Origin: Aspidiotus rigidus
Lineage: Eukaryota; Arthropoda; Insecta; Hemiptera; Diaspididae
Direction of reading: 5' to 3'
Assembly: GCA_035079385.1 (NCBI GenBank)
Contig: JAVHKY010000063.1
Span: forward strand, 1,426,001-1,490,000
DNA length: 64,000 nucleotides
The notes under the pieces are model-generated. The model was not told the origin of the DNA. It saw nothing but the letters and a program-made list of their open reading frames with translations, and searched no databases. Within the stretch, counting starts at the first letter, position 1. Every line of letters begins with the position of its first letter. A program made the translations under genes and the position numbers. This document shows, in pieces, positions 8,371-19,219 of the stretch.

Positions 8371-11300
8371 ATTTTATTTACTTGGAAATGAAGCTTACAC
8401 TACTCTCGAAGAAGGATTTTCTTCATCAAAGTAAAATCATTCACTTCAATTTGGTTTTCGTTTGTTTTCATTTGTAATTTTGTCGTGACATGTCATACCA
8501 CCTCAAAAATTTGTACAGTTTCCTGAAAAAATATAATTGCTTGGCAACTGTTACATTTTACGACCAAAAGTTTGTAGGAATCAAAAAGAGTTCTTTGACT
8601 TGTATTTTATAAGAAGAACACTTCTTAGTCAGTTTTAGTTTAAAGGATTTTGAAAAAATAAAACTTCTTTTGTATCGCAAAACTTCAAAAACATTGCATT
8701 ACTACTTGCCTCTTGGTATAGCATCCAGAAGCAAGGGTAGAACGTATAAACATACCATAAAAAGGGTGACTAAGACACTAATCAAATAAAAGAATGTGTG
8801 ACACTCACACAATCACGTGTATAGTGTAAATAAGAAGCGGTTATTACAAGTATCGGTATTTTGAAATGTCCAAGCTCTAACAGAATTGAGAGAATTTGTT
8901 CTGCTGATGCTAAATTAAGAATAAATGCAAGTCAGATTTGAATTCTCAAGCAGTCACTATTTTGTAGGAATTACTTTTGTGAACTCGCATCAAAACTTTC
9001 TATCATTATGATCGAATATCCTAATGAGAACGATACTAATGCGATACATAATAATGAATTATAAAAAATAAGAAACTTGATTCATAACATTCATCTTTTT
9101 TCTTTCTCTCTTTTTTACTGACTTCTCACGTTGGATGAAGAAGGTAAGAAATATATCAGTTCACTATGCTAAAATCGATTTTACTTCGTACCAAAAGACT
9201 TCACTTCAGCTCAAAAGCATTTATCGTATTTTTCTTTTTATTTGCGGTACATATTTCACTCTGATTCTCTCTTTATAATGAAAAAATATCTCTTTTTTCT
9301 TCGAAGCGCTTTTTTTTTGACTGTCAGAAGACAATTCAACGATGGTGGATAAAGGATAAAGAATTATTTTAATCGTATCTGTTACGGCAAAATTGAGTTA
9401 GCCAATAACCATACCACATCGAAATAACAAGCGAGGTCGGGGAGGTCAATTTTCTATTCCATCACGATAAATGTCGAAAATTCACGCGGGTATCATAATC
9501 ATTTTCATCAAAACAACCTACTTTTTATAAAATATATAAATCTATTCATTCTCCAACAGAAACAAGACGTTCACTTTTAACGAATAATTTTTGTGTCAGG
9601 GAGACGAGAGGGCGTCGTTGAAAAGAAAATCGCAGCTGTTATAACGTAGATGGTGCCTCCTCTTTCTAATTCTCCACTTCGCTTTCCATGCACGCAGTGA
9701 TCGCTATGACCATTCTCAACTTCCAACATTATTTTGTTGATTTTTCATTAAATTGAGGTAATGAATCAACGTAATATTATGTTGAAACATTTTTGGCATC
9801 GAAACAGTATATTATTGTCCTCAAGAGTTGAAAATTGTTTTTGTGATTATCTCTTGGTAAATTATCAAAATAAAACTCCTTACAAGACGCAAAGAGCATT
9901 TTCCTGTAAGCCTTATAATGATTACCTTCATTTCTTCACACGTAACTTACAAACCTTCTCAAGAAAGTTGAAAGTCATAACATAAGAGGGATGGCGATTA
10001 CCGCAACGGGACAAGAGCAGCTTGATAGGTTACTATTCTCAATTTTAGGAAACAAAAGTATTTTGTTATCGAAAATTTCCTAACATTCGTTGATTCATTA
10101 CCCAACTGAGTAATGGATCGACAAATGTTAGAAACAGATAGAAATTTTCAAGTACATACGAACAAAAACTTTATGGTGATGAAATTCCACGCACTTCAGA
10201 AAAAAATATTTCTACATTACTAGTATCTAAATTGTCTTGTTCCGAAAAATTGAGGATGGTTACCGAACTCTTCTCTCAGCACATAGACAGAATACTTCGA
10301 TGACTTACATACTTTTTGTACAAGTAGGTATACTTGGAAAAAATGAAAATTATAGAAAAATTTTTGTTTCTATTCAAGTTCATTTCGCTTTCTCGAACGC
10401 ATTATTTTATCCTATTTTCATAATGGCCAAAGAGCGCTTTCCACCTCATTTTCACGTAAGTGTATTTTTTTCATTTCGGTTGGCTCAGAGAATTTTTGTG
10501 TTTGTGGGATATCTTTTTTATATTTATTCGGAGGACGTTCACCTTTCCTACAGTCGTTGAGAACTCCTACTAGTTCTTCTTGTAGTAATCTTTTTCTTAC
10601 AGTCATTTATGCCGACGCCGGATGACGACTTGAGATTGAAGAGAAACGACAAAAAAGAATCTATTCGGAGACGAGAATACGATCGTCCAATATCTGGTTT
10701 CTCCAGCAGACACGAGCAGCAATACGACTTTTCGTCCAAATCAAGTTTATTAACTCAGTCTTCAAAAAAGCACTGTATGCTCTGCGTGATGTTGTTGAAA
10801 ATGCTAAACCACAAAAGACCGCTTATCATCGATGTTATTTTTATTACTTTCCTTCTTTCTATCTTTCTTTTTTCTTTCTTTTAAGTGCATCTTGTGGTGT
10901 CGTTATAATTCATTCCATAAGTTCTAAATCGTATAATTTATGTAAATTACTCCGAGTTTATATATGCTCGTTTACCTGCACCAACTAAAGTTTGAAAAAT
11001 ATTTTTATATCCAGTAACCAGCCAACGAAGATGTCTGCATATTGTCCTCATCAACACTTAAACTCTAAACGTGATAAAAACTCCGAATATGCAACACTCA
11101 TCATCGTCATTGATAATGTTTTATCTCACAAGTTTCTTGGTCAACCTTTACCTATACATGATAAGCTACATCAGTAGGTACCCAATAAAAAAACGGAATG
11201 TTAATACAACTAAAGAATTCCAGGACGGGATAGATTTTTTCCCGCATAAAAGAATTCAGTATTGTGGTTTTCGAACGGCCATACACGATAACGAATGCTC

Positions 11301-11904
11301 ATCACAACGATGAATAATGAAAAATTCATCATTTTTCTACCGATTTTAAATTTTGCGACAAAATGACCCGAAAAATACGCCTCATTTACCGCTAAAGCGT
11401 TCCAGAAACGAAAGACATTAGTAAAAACATCACTAACGAATGAATAACAACGTGATAAAAATATCATAAAATTTATTTATAGGTGATAAAACATTTAATC
11501 TATTGGGCTGGAAAATAAATAACGATGTTAAGATTTCTGCACATAGTGGTATATTAGAAGTATTGAACTTGTGCCATGAGGAAGTCTTCTGGAAAAATAA
11601 ACTTCTATTCAAACGTAAATACGATGTTTGCATTTTAAATATGAAGCACTTTTCTAAGGCCTTATTTAGAGGCTCCTCCATAATCATCCTCTTAATTATA
11701 CGTCATACTACATATTCATTTGCATATTTCTTATCGTAATGGTATTTATGGTAGGGGAAATAAATATGCAATCATTGCATATTCAATTTCTTTGACATAA
11801 GACCAATCTAAAATAAATACTAAGGTATACGAATATTACTGCCGTCCAAGAAATTGGTAAGTGAGTATGCAATATAATAAAGGGGTGAGGCTTTCTATTA
11901 AAAC
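8371..11904. other. Unassigned AT-rich sequence, 3.5 kb
   Basis: Only short ORFs (60-107 codons) without motifs or consistent codon bias. One stretch, 10230-10275, resembles 30989-31034 and may be an old dispersed repeat. No RNA gene or gene exon could be recognised. Confidence 0.45.
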
Positions 11905-13427
11905 GATTTATATCAACACCTATGGAAGGCAGATAATGAATCAATCAGAAACACGTGTATACCATCACACAACGAGATGGACGCGTTCACAATGGAAGAC
12001 CTGCAGGTCGTCATGGCAAACCTGAAGGGCGGAAGAGCACCAGGTGAAGACGATCTACCGGCCGGGTTATTCAAATGTGTCACAAGGGTAACTCGGAGAA
12101 AATTGCTAGACTTGTATAACCAAATCGCTCATGAAGGGAAAGTACCCAAAGACTTCACGAGGGCAGTGGTCGTGCCAATATTCAAAAAAGGAGACATGGC
12201 TAATATGAATAATTACCGAGGAATCAGTTTACTGTGCGTAGTTTACAAAATTTTAGCGAAACTGGTAGCAAAGAAGCTAACTGAGCGGGCGGATTGTCTC
12301 CTGCTTGAGTGCCAGAACGGATTCAGAAAAGGGCGATCGTGCACTCACGCAAGCTATACTACCAAGCTGATAATGGAGAAAAGGGTAGAATTCAACGAAG
12401 AGACCCACCTATGCTTTGTAGATTTTGAGAAAGCCTACGACAGAGTTAGTCGCAGAAAACTGTTTGAACTGTTAACAGAGAGAGGAATCCCGGAAGAACT
12501 GATTCGGACTTTGCGGGCCATGTACGTCAAAACAGAAATATGTGTTCGCCTTGAAAATGAGTTGTCGGAACATGTCCAGATCGATGGAGGAGTCCGACAG
12601 GGCTGCCCCGCGTCTTGCATACTCTTCAACATATACATGGACGAAATAGTTAGAAAATGGCTAGACACAAATCCAAAAGGAGTAGCGGTGGAGGCAAATA
12701 GACGCATTTGCATCGTATTGTTTGCTGATGACCAAGTTATACTTGCTGAAAACGAAGACAACCTACAACGAGCAGTATACCGCCTTGATAACATAGCTCG
12801 GGAATACAATATGAAAATCTCTGCAACAAAAACGAAAGTAATGGCTTTCCGTGGGAAAGACCCTGTCCGCTCGAAAATCTGCGTGAACAATAAGAGCATT
12901 GAACAGGTGAACTCGTTCAAGTATCTGGGGACGGAAATATCATACCTCGGTGAAGTAGATGTAGACAAGAAAATAACAAAGTTTCAAAGAGTCTCCGGCC
13001 TTATAAATCGCGTTCTCCCAGGGTCTAGTATAAGGCGAGACACTAGACTACGCGTATACAACACATTCGCATTACCAATCATCACGTACGGATGCGAAGC
13101 GAAGTGTGGGCACTGAAGAAGGCCGATAAAAAGAGAATATCCGCAGCCGAGATGAGATACATGAGGAGTTCGGCGAGGTACACTCTTCTGGATAGGAAGA
13201 AGAATGGAGATATCTTGAACGAGCTGACGGCGACACCAATAATCAAGAATATTAGGACGTATAGAAGACAATCGCGTGAGCACGTAGATAGAATGGCGGA
13301 GGAGAGGTCACCGAAATTGGCCCGCAACTACACGCCCGAAGGAAAACGATCGCGAGGAAGACCACGGAAGAAGATAAGCGAGACGTCCAGTTCATCCGAA
13401 GCAGCAATCCCAACGACAGGCCACTAA
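11905..13427 (+). pseudogene. RTE-like non-LTR retrotransposon RT, 5'-truncated, one frameshift
   Basis: An almost intact RT domain. The ORF is drawn from ATG 11977, but the frame is open upstream to about 11910, so 11977 is not a real start. Visible motifs from that ATG: GGRAPGEDDLPA (18-29, RT0/1), IFKKGD and NNYRGISL (68-85), QNGFRKGRS (113-121), VDFEKAYDRV (148-157), GGVRQGCPAS (204-213), FADD (249-252) and FKYLGTEIS (thumb). The frame breaks at 13094-13103, where GCGAA is present twice in tandem. Removing one unit would restore TYGCEVWALKK. The tail then runs in the +1 frame to 13427 and ends with an arginine-rich GRPRKKISE segment, usual for the end of RTE-type proteins. The apurinic endonuclease domain is missing. 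The clade is a judgement. Confidence 0.8.
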
Positions 13428-15942
13428 GCCTACTGTATTTTGGCGACGACAACGAACAACATTGGGTGTGATATGTACCGCGGGACATATAAATCCCCTC
13501 TTATGTACGAGGTATACTGTCTTTGTGACTTTGCAACAGAAAGGTGGGCTTGGAATGAGAAACTATTTTTTTACCCCTTAGGAAAGGCGATTTTCCAAAA
13601 ATTATTCTGTGTAAAAGCATGACAAAGTCAACTCTCGAGTACAATTTGGGAAGCGAGTAAATTGAAGAAAACTGGTTGATAGTTAAATTAATTCGTCGTT
13701 GAAAATTACTACCGAAGCACATGTTTTACGATTATTTCTTTGGCTCCTTATCCAGTTGGAAGGCCACATTTTCAGAGAGGCAGAATCTGTGGTCTTCATA
13801 TTCGAATTTTTTCCATCGTAACACAAACAATCTCTGTCGCCATTCGTCAACAATTTCAAGTGCAGACTTTGCTCAAGTTTTTCGAAGAAACGTATGATGA
13901 GTTGCGTCATGAATCCAAAACTATACTTTAATTTTGTTTGCACAAGTATTCGTTTCTCGTGGATTATTTACTGAAAAAGTTCAATTCCTTGAATTTCTAC
14001 CCAAAGTTCAGCGAATCCGGAATTTTAAATTTTGTCGTTAAGTACTATCGATTCTTTGGAGGTAAATCACTTCATCTTTTCATATACACATTTATCCGGA
14101 ACTGAATTTCCACGTTAATAATTATGGCAGAAAGAAAGATTAATCAAATACGAGGAAAAATAAAAACTCGTAAAATTAAAATTTATTTCGTTCAACCCAA
14201 TTCTTTCTGTTTTTATTAATTTTTTTCTTCGTTTTTTTCCCCCTTTCTAATTCAAATATAACAGCTACGAATTAATTGAGAACAGTAATGGCTGACCAGG
14301 TAGGAGGTGTAACGCTGTTCACGTCGGAACAAATAAAATTGAACCAATACTTATCGCGTTTCATCTTTCTTCTTACACGTTCCTAATATTTTTAATTGGA
14401 TATTTAACGACTTTCCCGCGTTCTTTATACTTTTCTTCTTCTTACTTTGCTTCAAATTCATTTCTTCGTTTCATTCGATTTCCCCCTCTCCCTTCTCTAT
14501 CCCTCTTTTTCTATTTCTCAAAACCTACAATTTATGCACAATGATGGCTACCGCAGTAACACGTCGCGTCGCTCATATAGTCTAATACGTGAATATATTC
14601 GTTGCCAAAGATGGTGATGTGTGACGAAGAAAGGCGAAGAAAACAACAAAACAACGTGGAAAGGCGAAAGAGAGAGAAGAAAAGTTATAATTTTTCTGAA
14701 TAAGGGAAAAATAATGTCCTGGTATTTTTTGAAGTCTGTGTGTTGGTATGATGAGAAGAGAAAAGAATCCGAACACTTTGTGACGTATATTATTGAAACC
14801 ATTTTTTCAGCACTGGTGCAGCATGTAAGTTTGATTCTGCACGAGTTTCAGAAATGTATGTTTCATTGTTGCGAAGCACATCGTTTCTAACATTATAGCC
14901 CATAAAATATATTGCCTTACGGTGTAATGACTTACGTTGAGCCATTATAGGGTATATGTCTAGGATGAGCAAAGTGCCCCTTGGCTCGACCATCAAAAAT
15001 TACAGGAATTACGCGAAATTAGCTCATAAACTGGCATGTAGGGAATTTGCGATAGAATTAATTTGTCTGCGTACCGTACTAAAAACGAAAGAAGATGTTG
15101 ATGTGCCTTTACGGAAGCTCTACAAAAATATAGAAAGGAGGGGAAATAAAAAAGGATGGGGAAAAAAAACAATAACTAGGAAAGAGATTGTCACGCGAAC
15201 GACGTATAAATATATAATTCGGCAACGGACAGAAGGAGAATGAGTTCGAATTGAATTTTGGCGGCTGCGTTCTTTGGGAAAAGATTTTATGAGAGAGTAC
15301 AAAATGTACCCCGTACCTTGTTATCACATACGACTAGTGATTCGTAAGATAACGAAGTGACTATGCTCGAATAGACGAACACATAATATCTCGTTATACC
15401 AGCTCTCATAATCGTCGCAGTGTATTAATGATTTGATTTGCAATTTAAAAATACCTTCACTTTACTGACGCGGCGTGGCGTCGTTTTCTCGTGAAGTCAT
15501 CTCAATTTCGATCTGATCTGAGGAATAAAACTGGGCTGGGTACGAGTTGCGTCTCGAAAAAGTATTATCCTTTAAAGAAAGAAAAAGAGATATACGAGTA
15601 GAAAGAAAGAAGAGAAAAGTGAACAGGTGACGACTCGAAATATGTATATATGTAAGACTGCACTGTGCTACAGCTCACGAAATACAACAGAATCAACAAA
15701 AAGTTCACAGTTCCGATTGTGTCGTAGCTCGGAAGATGATGACATTAACCGTCCTATACTACCTGATATAACTACGCCTGCCAAACCTCTCTGCGAGTAG
15801 CGCAGTTACCGAGATTGCGGCGTGACGGAATCTTACATATATTATTATGAAACTATAAGAATAGTATATACGACATTTGTCGACTTTGAAAATGCTATTC
15901 ATGGGACGCTTTGTAAGGTGTGGCCACAATCATCTTTGGCTG
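13428..15942. other. Unassigned AT-rich sequence, 2.5 kb
   Basis: May include the 3' UTR of the RTE-like copy in its first 60 bp or so. After that I see only pyrimidine-rich tracts (for example 14200-14250 and 14400-14520) and short unsupported ORFs. Confidence 0.45.
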
Positions 15943-16060
15943 TTTTTTTTTTTTTTTTTTTTTTTTATTAAAACATTACATGTTAATGATGACGCTGAGA
16001 AGAAATGACACACCTTTGCTTATGGCTTCTCGGTGTTATGCCAGTTCCCAGCGTCAAAGT
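15943..16060 (-). mobile_element. Probable 3' end of a truncated LINE or retrocopy with poly(A) tail
   Basis: On the minus strand a short unique sequence (16060 down to 15967) ends in ttttaataa followed by an uninterrupted run of about 24 A (15966-15943). A terminal poly(A) behind an AATAAA-like signal indicates reverse transcription. The body is too short to classify. Confidence 0.4.
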
Positions 16061-16209
16061 AAAATATTCGAATAAGAGAAATGTACAGACCAAACCAAAA
16101 TACTCGTAGTAGAATTTAAATTAAAATAAAAGTGATGAAATAATAATGAAAGAAAACAAAGACGTGGAAAAAATGAATCAAAATAATAATAATTATAATA
16201 ATCATTATT

Positions 16210-16300
16210 TTCAAGCAGGAAATAATAAAAAATCAAAATAATACGATAAGATGAAATAAAATAAAATAAAATAAAATAAAATAAAATGAATAACTAAAAA
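16210..16300. repeat. (AAAAT)n microsatellite
   Basis: About eight ataaa units at 16252-16290 in an A-rich region. Similar tracts occur at 18303-18330 and 43019-43080. Confidence 0.8.
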
Positions 16301-16497
16301 CAGCAAAAAGAAAATAAAGATATAAATGAATGAGAGAAATAGGCAGAAGGAAATGAAAAATTGAATGGAATAGAATGGAATAAGAGAGAACAAGATGAGT
16401 GTGAAAGGAGGAGTCTTCATTCTTAATTTCGCCACTCGTGTGTTGAAAGGCTATCAAATGTACTCTCTTAGTTTAGTTTCTTTTCAGTTACATTTTG

Positions 16498-16545
16498 TAG
16501 TTACTTGAAAAAGACCACCAGTTGGTCGAAACGTCGTCTTAATAA
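16498..16545 (+). ncRNA. Hammerhead-like relic before element A copy 2
   Basis: Stem II GACCA (16513-16517) pairs with TGGTC (16523-16527) around ccagt. It is followed by GAAA (16528-16531) and cgtcGTC, laid out like a hammerhead. The first core box reads ttgaaaa instead of ctgatga, so two conserved core bases are changed and cleavage is unlikely. The leader repeat shared with 2274 starts here. Confidence 0.5.
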
Positions 16546-16585
16546 TAAAAAATTTGTGCGGGTAAAGCCTTGTTTTTCTTCGTTT
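16531..16585 (+). repeat. Leader repeat of element A, copy 2
   Basis: Nearly identical to 2274-2328. It overlaps the 3' part of the hammerhead-like relic. Confidence 0.85.
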
Positions 16586-16616
16586 TAACAGTTGTAACGT
16601 TAGCCTTCCCGACATG

Positions 16617-18240
16617 GAGACCAAGTAGCCCAGTCTAGAGGTACGGCCTGCAAGACAGTGACTTGTACAGGAAACATCCTATTTCCTGTACCAAGCCACA
16701 ACGCGTCAGGCAGAAGCGATCCAACTAAGCACTGCCTGTTTCTGCCGATCAAATTTGGGCTGGAAGGTAAAGCAACAACAAAGGAAAAGATGGTACAAAC
16801 TAGAAAGCAAGCCTCGGGTGAGATTGGTCACGTGTCTCAACCAGTTGAGACTAGGACGGAGACACAGCTACAGCCGGGAACCGCCCGTGAAGCAAGCCGC
16901 GCGGGCTTGGATATACAACCGGCCAAACACCAGCACAACGACCGCTAAAAGTGCTTCTCCAAGAAACTTGGAAGTTGGTAAAACCAGACACCGCATACAA
17001 TAAACCCACAATATGAATGTGTTAATAATGCGATGCTATTACGAGATTACTATATCAAACCACTATATCAAACCGTGATATTGCATACAGAAAAGAACTA
17101 CAAAAGGTTCAAAGAACAATATCCGCAGTTCGACGTGACTGAACAACGAATTGCGGGCTAGAAAAGAGCCATTGAGAAGAGGAAACTAATAAGCGAAGAG
17201 GAAATACAAAAAATCAAGAGCGACGTAATGAGAGGATGCAAGGACACAGGAGAAAACAGCGAGTACAATCATGAAAAGGAAAATCAACAAAAGGGAAAAT
17301 TCAAGAGGAGGAAACCAGTGTATCCACAGAGGACAGTTCTCCAAATTACAGAAATGATAAATTTGATCAACAAGTGAGCATAAAATTTAAAAAGGCGGAA
17401 GCTGAATTTAGGGCATTGGAACCTGAAAAAAGACCGCAAATACCAAGAGTACGCTTAAATAAGAAGATAAGCAGACCTTTAATGGTCATTATGAAAAAAT
17501 TATGCTGGAAAAGATATCGGGATGCACAAATCTGATGGAGTTAGCAGGTCTAGTATACTGCGGAGCAGTCACTATCGAGAAAATCAATGAAGGAAAAATC
17601 AATTACGGTTACAAAAAAAATAAACGGAATAGGAGCCAGGAACCAAAGTGGCAACAGAGACTTAAGAGTAAAATAGAGGGAATACGGAAGCAACTGGGCC
17701 AACTGACGCAGTACAAAAAGGTAATCAGAACAAATGACTAGAGAACAAGGTCAAAACAATAAGGGTGGAGGAAAGAATTAAAGGACACTCAAAGTACGAG
17801 GAAAAAAGCGAGACTGAATAATTCATTGACATCCTGAAATAAAGATCGACTGTATTGAGCGGTAGACTGAGAAGATATAAGAACAGTGAAAAGAGAAGGA
17901 TAAGAAATTTGTCTGCAATGAAAAAGTATTCTACAAGAACCTCAGAAACAAAGACAAGCCAAACGAGGAAATTAAAACGCCTGACAAGAGAAAAACTCGC
18001 AAATTCTGGGAAAGCATTTTTTGGACAAAAGCGACAAAGCACAATGACGACTCAACGTGGATCAAGAAAGAATTGGAACGTAATGAAAAGAAAGGAATGA
18101 GGACCGTGAAGTGAGCGTAACCGTACTAAAACACACGCTCAGAAGAATGTAAAATTGAAAGGCTGTGGGCATAGACGGTATGCTGAACTTCTGGTACAAG
18201 AAAATGCATTGCACCTAATCACCAATAAAGTTTGTAACCG
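16617..18240 (+). pseudogene. Element A copy 2, non-LTR retrotransposon, decayed
   Basis: The second copy of the element at 2274-6460. Coding starts at 16791 (MVQTRKQASGEIGHVSQPVE), after a 5' region similar to 2930-3085. Further pieces in changing frames: IMRCYYEI (about 17025), VTEQRIA and KRAIEKRKLISEEEIQKIK (about 17140-17215), RPQIPRVRLNKKIS (about 17435), NLMELAGLVYCGAV (17530), EPKWQQRLKSKIEGIRKQLG, and a weak RT start with GIDGMLNFWYKK (about 18170). Many stops separate them. The copy lacks the PLE found in copy 1, so it shows the uninterrupted order around that site. The RT palm is missing; homology fades at about 18240. Confidence 0.7.
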
Positions 18241-18816
18241 CGAATGAAAAAACGGCCCTCAACGACACTTCTTTCGAGAGAGAGAAAAAACAAACTTCTT
18301 ACATAATTTCAAAAAATAAAATAAAATAAAATCTAGATGACCTGTGCTGCTCCGCAGCATTAGTATAATTGATGATACAATTCAATCGTGACAGCTGGAC
18401 ATACAGTTATTTTTGAGAGTTTTTTCATATATAAGATTTAACATAACAAATACAACGGAAGGGAAAAAAAAGGATAGAAGGTACCAATTTTCAAGTTCAT
18501 ACCTCTCTCACTGCTGGATGAGTCAACGTACGTAGTATACCTACTGAATAGCTACGCTTCTCGCGTTCAATCAACCGAAAGTATGAAAAATTCCCCATAA
18601 GAAATACATGGGGAGAAAACGCAAATGCAGATAAGTGGGGAACACCAGAAGTAAGGCACCAAGTAATGCTTGATGGCTAATCTAGAGGTCATTCTAAAGA
18701 AAGAAAAAAAAAAAAAAAATGAAGCAAATCGGCCCAGTGGAACGGCCTGACGAACTATCATTGCGTTTTTTGAAAAGTTTCTTAATATATAGGTAAGATA
18801 TAGAAAAAAAAAAAAA
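18241..18816. other. Unassigned AT-rich sequence
   Basis: Contains a short (AAAAT)n tract at 18303-18330 and poly(A) runs at 18703-18719 and 18804-18817. No coding evidence. Confidence 0.45.
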
Positions 18817-19160
18817 ATCAAATAATTAATTAAGAATGAAGTCACCAAGATAGTCTCGTAGCACATTTGATGAAGACTAAAGAATTGTACTCAATCATTC
18901 AAACTCAAGGTTTTCACTATCGAGTATGACTAATACGCGTAATAATGAAATAAAAAAATAAAATGAACAACCCGCCATGGCCACTATCCGTTCAAAAACA
19001 AATTTAACCAACCAAATTCAAGGCTCTAGTGGCTGTGGGAAGCGAGGTGTAAGGGAACTAAATTTCCAGGTGGGAAGAATGAATAAAATATCATTGAAAA
19101 TAAAATTCAGTGAACCCTTCGTCAAGAATGAACCTATTAAAATTCTAAGCAAAAATTGGT
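18817..19160 (+). repeat. Dispersed repeat D, copy 1 (5' part of hairpin retroposon family)
   Basis: Similar over some 330 bp to the minus strand of 40720-41055. Shared phrases include aattaattaagaat-aagtcacc, ttttcactatcgagtatgac, aacaacccgcc and ttcaaggctctag-ggctgtgggaagcgag. A 80-codon frame here (18977-19219) is only loosely alike in protein. The matching frame in the other copy begins upstream of the corresponding point. Confidence 0.7.
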
Positions 19161-19219
19161 CAATTTTGATAAAAATGAGTAATGGAAAAGTCGAACGAAT
19201 CGCGAAGTCTGATCAATAA

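Noticed and set aside
12435..12968. 177-codon minus-strand ORF
   Set aside because: Antisense shadow of the RTE-like RT, which carries all the motifs on the plus strand.
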